A stretch of 64,000 bases of DNA from Prorocentrum cordatum (Eukaryota; Sar; Dinophyceae; Prorocentrales; Prorocentraceae). The stretch is taken from positions 463,052 to 527,051 of the forward strand of contig CAUYUJ010018627.1 of NCBI GenBank assembly GCA_963575745.1, written 5' to 3'. The notes beneath the pieces were generated by a model. The model did not search any database. It had not been told where the DNA came from and saw only the letters and a program-made list of their open reading frames with translations. Below, one piece after another: positions 59,401 through 64,000 of the stretch (its first letter is position 1; each line of letters starts with the position of its first letter). The position numbers and the translations under genes are program-made.

Positions 59401-60300
59401 CGTTGGTTCCTCCCCCCCACAACCTCTTTATCACCCGAAGGTCGGTCGTATAGCTACATGCAGTCGGGTGCGGCTGCAACTACATCCCGGATCAGGGCTT
59501 GTTGTTGCCCAGGTTGGGGACTGCGGCTGCATATCGCGTGCTGTACAGAAAAGACCCGACTGAACCAGTAAGGCATCTCGCTCCACGATGCACGCGTCGC
59601 GCTGCTCGCCCTTAGTCGCAGCAGCGTCCAGAGATGCACGGGGCACGCAGAAAGAACCGACGGTCTGACACTTAGTTCGGACCATGGGAAGAGCGACTCC
59701 ACACGTAAGGCTTATTAGGAGTCTCGCGTGCCATCTTAAGGAGAAAAGAGGGACGCAGGAAATGGAAGACGGGAGGCGGGATGGAGCAGCAGTGATGAAG
59801 AAGTGAGGAGAGAGGATACACTGGAAAAGGCGAAGAGCGAGGGCGTAAGGAGGGGCGAAGAAGCTAGGATACCTCATGTGGCTCATGGAGCCATCTCTGA
59901 CTACAGACAATACACAACAGAACTCCGTATGACTCCGAAGCGAGCCTTCTGGGAAACCTCCTATGACTTCCCCAGCGACCCTTCGGGCGGACAGAGCGCG
60001 TTTCACAGGCGCTCGCCTCGGGAACATTCGGCACGTTTCGAAACGTGGAGGGGTTCCCCCCCTAACATTCGGCGCCGTCAATGAAAACCAAAGGGACCCC
60101 CTCCCCCCTAAACCCCTCCCCTCCCCGACCCCCCCCCCTTCCCGACCCCCCCCCCCCGGCGGCGCCGGCGCCCGCGCCAGCGCTGGTGGGCAGCGCCGAC
60201 TGCGGGGACGCAGCGACGATAACCAGAGAGGGCCCAAAGGCCGCAGATGGGAAACACAAATCGCCAGAAGGCGAAAAGCGTCACCAAAAACAATTGGAAA
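59401..60300. other. Spacer, coding status unclear
   Basis: Both strands are open over several hundred bases (59431-60237 minus; 59803-60084 plus) with no recognisable domain. C-runs at about 60110-60160. Confidence 0.3.
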
Positions 60301-61222
60301 GCAACGTTTTTACCCTCTTCGGGCTCTCTCGGGACGGCTCTCGATGCTCTCTTGGGCTGTTTTGGGGGCCTCGTCGGGGATTTTCGGGGGCCTCGCAGGG
60401 ATCTGGGGTGTGTTGGAGGCCTCTGGGGCATCCCGGAGTCCTCTCGGTCTCTGGCGGCCTCCTGTCCCCGCTCTTGGGTTCATCTTGGGCCTGCTCGAGG
60501 GTGGTCTGGAGCTGTCCAGGGCGCCTCTTTGGCAGTCTTGGGGCCGTTTTGGCCCTTCTTGGGGCCGTCTTGGGGGCCTTTTGGGCGGTCTCGGGGCTAT
60601 CTTGGCGGCCTCTTCGGCCGTCTTGGAGCGTTGGAAGCATGAAATGGTGAGAAGGCCGAAAAACCTTGAAACAAAAACAATGAAACTTAACGATTCTAGG
60701 TTCTCCGGGCACTCTCGGGAGGCCTCTCGGAGCTCTCTTGAAGTCTTTAGGAAGCCTCCTGGGGGCCTGGAGGGCCGCCCGAAAGCTATCCTGGGTTGCT
60801 TGGGAACGTTCTGGGCCTTTCTTTGATGTTCTGGGGGCTTCTTGGGATCGTCTTGGGCTGTCCTTGGGCGTTTTGGGGCTCCCCGGGAGGTCGGGAAGCG
60901 CGGTACCGCGAGCGTTCCGCAGATGTTCCGTGAAGGTGTGGGACCCCCAGGAGGGGGCGCGCATTTGCTGAATTCGAAAAGCAATGAAAAAGAGATCTCT
61001 GCAATTTTCATTTTTTTTTTTTCCGAATTCCTCGGTCTTGGAGCGTTGGAAGCCGGAAATCGTGAGAAGGCGAGAAAAGTCGACACGAACCTCTGAAAAT
61101 CAACGTTTTTACCATCTTCGAGCTCTCTCGGGACGGCTCTCGAAGCTCTCATGGGCTGTTTTGGGGGCCTCATCGGAGCATTTTTGGGGGCCTCGCAGGG
61201 ATTTGGGGTGTATTGGAGTCTC
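60301..61222. repeat. Higher-order repeat of GGCC..CTTGG modules
   Basis: A 120-bp block at 60301-60424 (CAACGTTTTTACCCTCTTCG...GGGATCTGGGGTGT) is repeated at 61101-61222 at about 90%. A second block at 60625-60745 is partly repeated at 61035-61150 (GGAGCGTTGGAAG). Between them are GGGGCCGTCTTGGGGGCC-like words as at 9.2-9.7 kb. Confidence 0.8.
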
Positions 61223-61225
61223 CTG

Positions 61226-62555
61226 ACAGCAAAACCATCTCCTCTCGCGATGCCATTGCGCCAATGGCGCCCAGGCGTCGGCCGCGCAGCCAGGCGCTCG
61301 GACTTCTTGACTGCAACACCTCTAGCGATAGGCGGCCTGGCATCCGCATTGTCGTTGAATGCTGGAAGTGCCTTTTGCGTGATGACTCGAATCTGCGCCC
61401 CCATTCACGGCGCGCGTGGGTCTGGCTGCCAAGAAAGCCCCGCCACGTTGGCAACCTCCTCGATGTCCCACTTTTCATGATCAGTCCCCTTGCTCCTGAA
61501 CCCGCCTGGTTTAGCGACTCCATGAAGCGTCCCATGTGTTAACTCCGGGCTGGTGTCGTTGGTTCCCAAATATACTCCCCTTTCCTACGGTGCTTTCTTG
61601 GGTCGCGTTGTCAAGTGCATCCCCATAACTCCGGGGCTGGTTTGTTGAACTTGCGATCCCGCATCTCTCATGAGGGAGGTTCACCATCGGTATCGATCGT
61701 GAACGTGAAGCTGATCGGTGACGCATACGGAAGTAACCACGGTAGCAAAGCATGAGAATCGCTGGATTCCGTCTTGTAGTTGTTACGAAGCGCGTTTTTG
61801 AGAGTTCGCCTATGTCCTAAAACTGTCCTGAATATTCTCTCAGGGACGCCGTTCGCTTGTGCATCTCCTACTGGGCTTACGTCTACTCATATGTTAATAT
61901 CAATTGCTCCTTGGACTGTTTCCTTCAAGGCCGTTTTCGACGACCCACATCATTTTTCAAGATGATTTGTTTGCGCCTGGTAAACAGGGCAATTGTACTA
62001 TCACGGAGCAGGGGCCCAAATCATTTTTCAGGACAGTATTTGGTAACTCTGCTTCGCCCCCCCCAAAAAAAACATCTTCCACGTCGCTCAACCCACTGCC
62101 CCCGTCGTCGTCATCGTCGCCCGCCTCTAAAACTGATATATCTTGACCAGTGGGGTTTGCGGGATTACCTCGATCTAAGACAACAAATCGGCTACTGGGG
62201 TTCCATGCCTGGGAAACCATTGTCGCTTGATTCCTTCACTTCGTGCACTTTTCTACCTTCCTCTTCTCCTTTACCTTTGGGTACTCGAATGGTGCACTGG
62301 AGATTGCCGTTGTTCTCCAGGATGGCGGTCCTGCTTCCAGCAGCTTTGTGCTCCAGGTTGCTGCAGCACTTCCACCGCGAGCCCCTATCCAAGAAGTGCA
62401 CGCGGTTGCCTGCTTCGACCATGTCACGTGTCAGTATCTTTGTTTTGTGGGACATGAAACACACATTCGGTGGCCCGACTGTGTTGTCAGCTCCAAAGTC
62501 GACGGGCCTTACACCACCTGTTTGACCCTACCCCCCACTTTCGTGAGATCTGGAG
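61226..62555 (-). pseudogene. Decayed retroelement pol fragment (integrase C-terminal core region)
   Basis: On the minus strand near 61690-61870, ANGVPERIFRTVLGHRRTLK and HALLPWLLPYA match the end of a retroelement integrase core (the ANGxxER-type segment with the catalytic Glu). Downstream, past stops, RKFNKPAPELW, EYIWEPTTPARS and GLSWQPDPRAP continue the pattern in broken pieces. Upstream near 62240-62460, GNRVHFLDRG...LEHKAAGSRTAILENNG recalls the linker between protease and integrase. Stops and frame changes show it is dead. It is not part of the intact element at 9.7-26.1 kb. Confidence 0.5.
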
Positions 62556-63716
62556 TGCGCGATCTTCCCCCTCCCTGACGGGGAACGTTCGGGGGGGCCC
62601 GGTCCAAGGGGGAGCAAAATATAAACCTGCTTGGAATCGGCGGCATGTGCCAAGTCATCGGCGCCACGGTAGGCCCGATGGGGGGCAACCCATGGCGCTG
62701 GGCGGGGAGGGGCACGCTGGCCCGGATCGGCGAGGGCTGGGCGAGTGGGGGTCGATGCTTCTCCCCCCGAGCCACGTCCCCCCCCCCCCCCTGTCGTCGC
62801 TCTTGACTCCGTTGTCTCCCCCCTCCCCGCCGTCCTCCCCGCAGGAGCGTGCGACCCGAGTCCCATCCTGGGCATTCGGCTTCCTCACTGCCCGTCTTCC
62901 CTCATGCCTTCCTGCCGTCCTCTTTCACACCTCCCATCCTTCCCTCCTTCCTGCCTCCTGCCCTTTCCTGCCCCTCAAGCACAATCGGCCCGAGCCCCAT
63001 GCCTGAACCTCCACGCCTCATTCAGTTCCACGTGAGCTTTACCATTTTCAGCCGCGTGGTAGTACTGGTATTTGCGGGTCGGAGTCGCCTGTGGTCAGCG
63101 AGCTTTTAGCCCCCATCCTGCTGCTGGAGGTGTCGGATAGTTGTGCGTGCATGGATCAATATGTTGCTCATGGGAGGAGGTAGTCCAATTCGGTTTCACG
63201 CTGCTGCTGAGACCTGGAAGAGCGCAGAGGAGCATGAGGTGCATCCAGAACGGTCAGGGGATTTACCGAAGTCCTGTGCCAAGTTGTGGGGCTGTGATGG
63301 TTCACGATGTCTGTCGCTTGGCGGTGGCTTCCAGGAGTGCGCCGTGCTGCTTACAATGTCATCGGGTTGGGCCGTTGTTGCTCTCATTAGCTATATTATG
63401 GGAGGCTGCGTTTGCCAGCGGTGGTACGTCGAGGAAGTCGTCTTCCGGTGCGTGCACGGGCTTATCTGTGTCGTCTCGTTGCTCCGCGCACACAGGGCAC
63501 GTGTGCTGTAGCATCTGAAAATAACACTGGGATGGTGCTCCACTCCACTCCACTCCGCTGCTCCCTCCCTCCTCCTTCCCCTATTTCCCGATCGGGGATC
63601 AGTGGGCAATTGGTGGGTCTAGGCGTCTCCCACTTGGCCTATCGCCCCCTGACGTTGCCCCTGAGCCTTGCACCACAACTGTAGGCCGTAGCCACCGTGC
63701 TCCACAGCGCTCCACT
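62556..63716. other. Spacer, no gene assigned
   Basis: C/T-rich 62750-62990, then mixed sequence with ORFs on both strands. HTCPVCAEQRDD on the minus strand near 63500 is a single possible metal-binding pair, not enough to call a gene. Confidence 0.35.
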
Positions 63717-63836
63717 CCACAGGAGGGCTCGCATCGTCCGCCAGTGGATGCTGCGGGCCTCCACGGACGGCATGACCCTGGAGGCGGAGCTTGACGCCGC
63801 CAGGAAGCTGGCGACAAGGAGCTCCGTGTGGGAGGA
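63717..63836 (+). other. Possible exon, uncertain
   Basis: After CCACTCCACAG the plus strand reads ARIVRQWMLRASTDGMTLEA and then ELDAARKLATRSSVWED, an amphipathic coding-like segment ending at a TCC microsatellite. If real it would be the only plus-strand coding sequence in the window. Confidence 0.2.
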
Positions 63837-63837
63837 C

Positions 63838-63940
63838 CCACCTCCTCCTCCACCTCCTCCCCCCCCTCCTCTTCCTCCTCCTCCTCCTCCTCCTCCTCCT
63901 CCTCCTCCTCCTCCTCCTCCTCCTCCTCCTCCCCCTCCTG
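63838..63940. repeat. TCC microsatellite
   Basis: Long TCC run ending in CTG units. Confidence 0.95.
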
Positions 63941-64000
63941 CTGCTGCTGCTGCTCTCGCTCCCCTCATGTCTCGACATTCGCTCTCGGACCGAAGACAGC

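Noticed and set aside
58946-59479. Minus-strand ORF rich in Ile-Asp-Leu-Thr
   Set aside because: Direct translation of the GATCGAT array.
59431-60237. 268-aa minus-strand ORF
   Set aside because: The opposite strand is open as well, no motif is recognised and the 3' part is C-run sequence; left as unassigned.
1-64000. tRNA, rRNA, CRISPR arrays or bacterial-type operons
   Set aside because: None seen by eye; direct repeats present are satellites or microsatellites without spacer structure. A tRNAscan or Infernal run would be needed to exclude small RNA genes.

Overview
The window looks like nuclear DNA of a dinoflagellate. Supporting this are coding regions that all lie on the minus strand, introns of GC-AG as well as GT-AG type with AG|G acceptors, short sequences resembling the dinoflagellate spliced leader (SL, ...TTTTGGCTCAAG), retroelements of dinoflagellate type, and very abundant short palindromes, foldbacks and microsatellites. 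I cannot name the species from sequence alone.

Layout. 0-8 kb: host-type genes on the minus strand. These are a partial ORF running off the left edge with an SL-like sequence upstream (1-846), a two-exon gene (1214-2487), a coiled-coil gene (3764-4710), a two-exon zinc-ribbon-like gene (4965-5563) and a two-exon gene (6318-7723). They are separated, and in one case split, by swarms of small CCCCT...AGGGG hairpins. 8.0-9.0 kb is a CCGGGTCCGGG minisatellite.

9,742-26,093 is a 16.35-kb Ty1/copia-order LTR retrotransposon on the minus strand. It has two 285-bp LTRs with 2 differences, a perfect 5-bp target duplication and a tRNA-type primer binding site. Its ORFs carry Gag with a zinc knuckle, a complete-looking Tpt1/KptA (RNA 2'-phosphotransferase) domain, a RING-H2 finger, an aspartic protease, a methyltransferase-like module, integrase, reverse transcriptase and RNase H. 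It also contains roughly thirty 14-nt mini-hairpins whose stem bases co-vary. A -1 frame overlap, an in-frame UGA followed by CGG, and a frame break inside integrase separate the ORFs. This is the most unusual object in the window.

26.1-28.5 kb is microsatellite-rich host DNA. 28,498-36,581 is a full-length LINE on the minus strand with a 20-bp target duplication, a 14-nt poly(A), ORF1 and an endonuclease/RT ORF2. Its 5' end is an SL relict, implying that the reverse-transcribed RNA had been trans-spliced. 36.6-47 kb has few genes: MITEs, a 2.4-kb foldback with 330-bp arms, smaller foldbacks and trinucleotide repeats. 47,158-about 53,050 holds an EF-hand (calmodulin-like) gene pieced together from four small exons joined by GC-AG introns. 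53.7-57.7 kb is a degenerate satellite built around CCTTCCTCAGGAAGG palindromes. 58-61 kb has a second copy of a 177-bp MITE, a GATCGAT-rich array and long tandem modules. 61.2-62.6 kb is a decayed retroelement pol fragment. The remainder to 64 kb is largely unassigned.

Everything I can call as coding points leftward, including both intact retroelements. This fits the unidirectional gene arrays known from dinoflagellates. All family names come from motif reading, not database searches.
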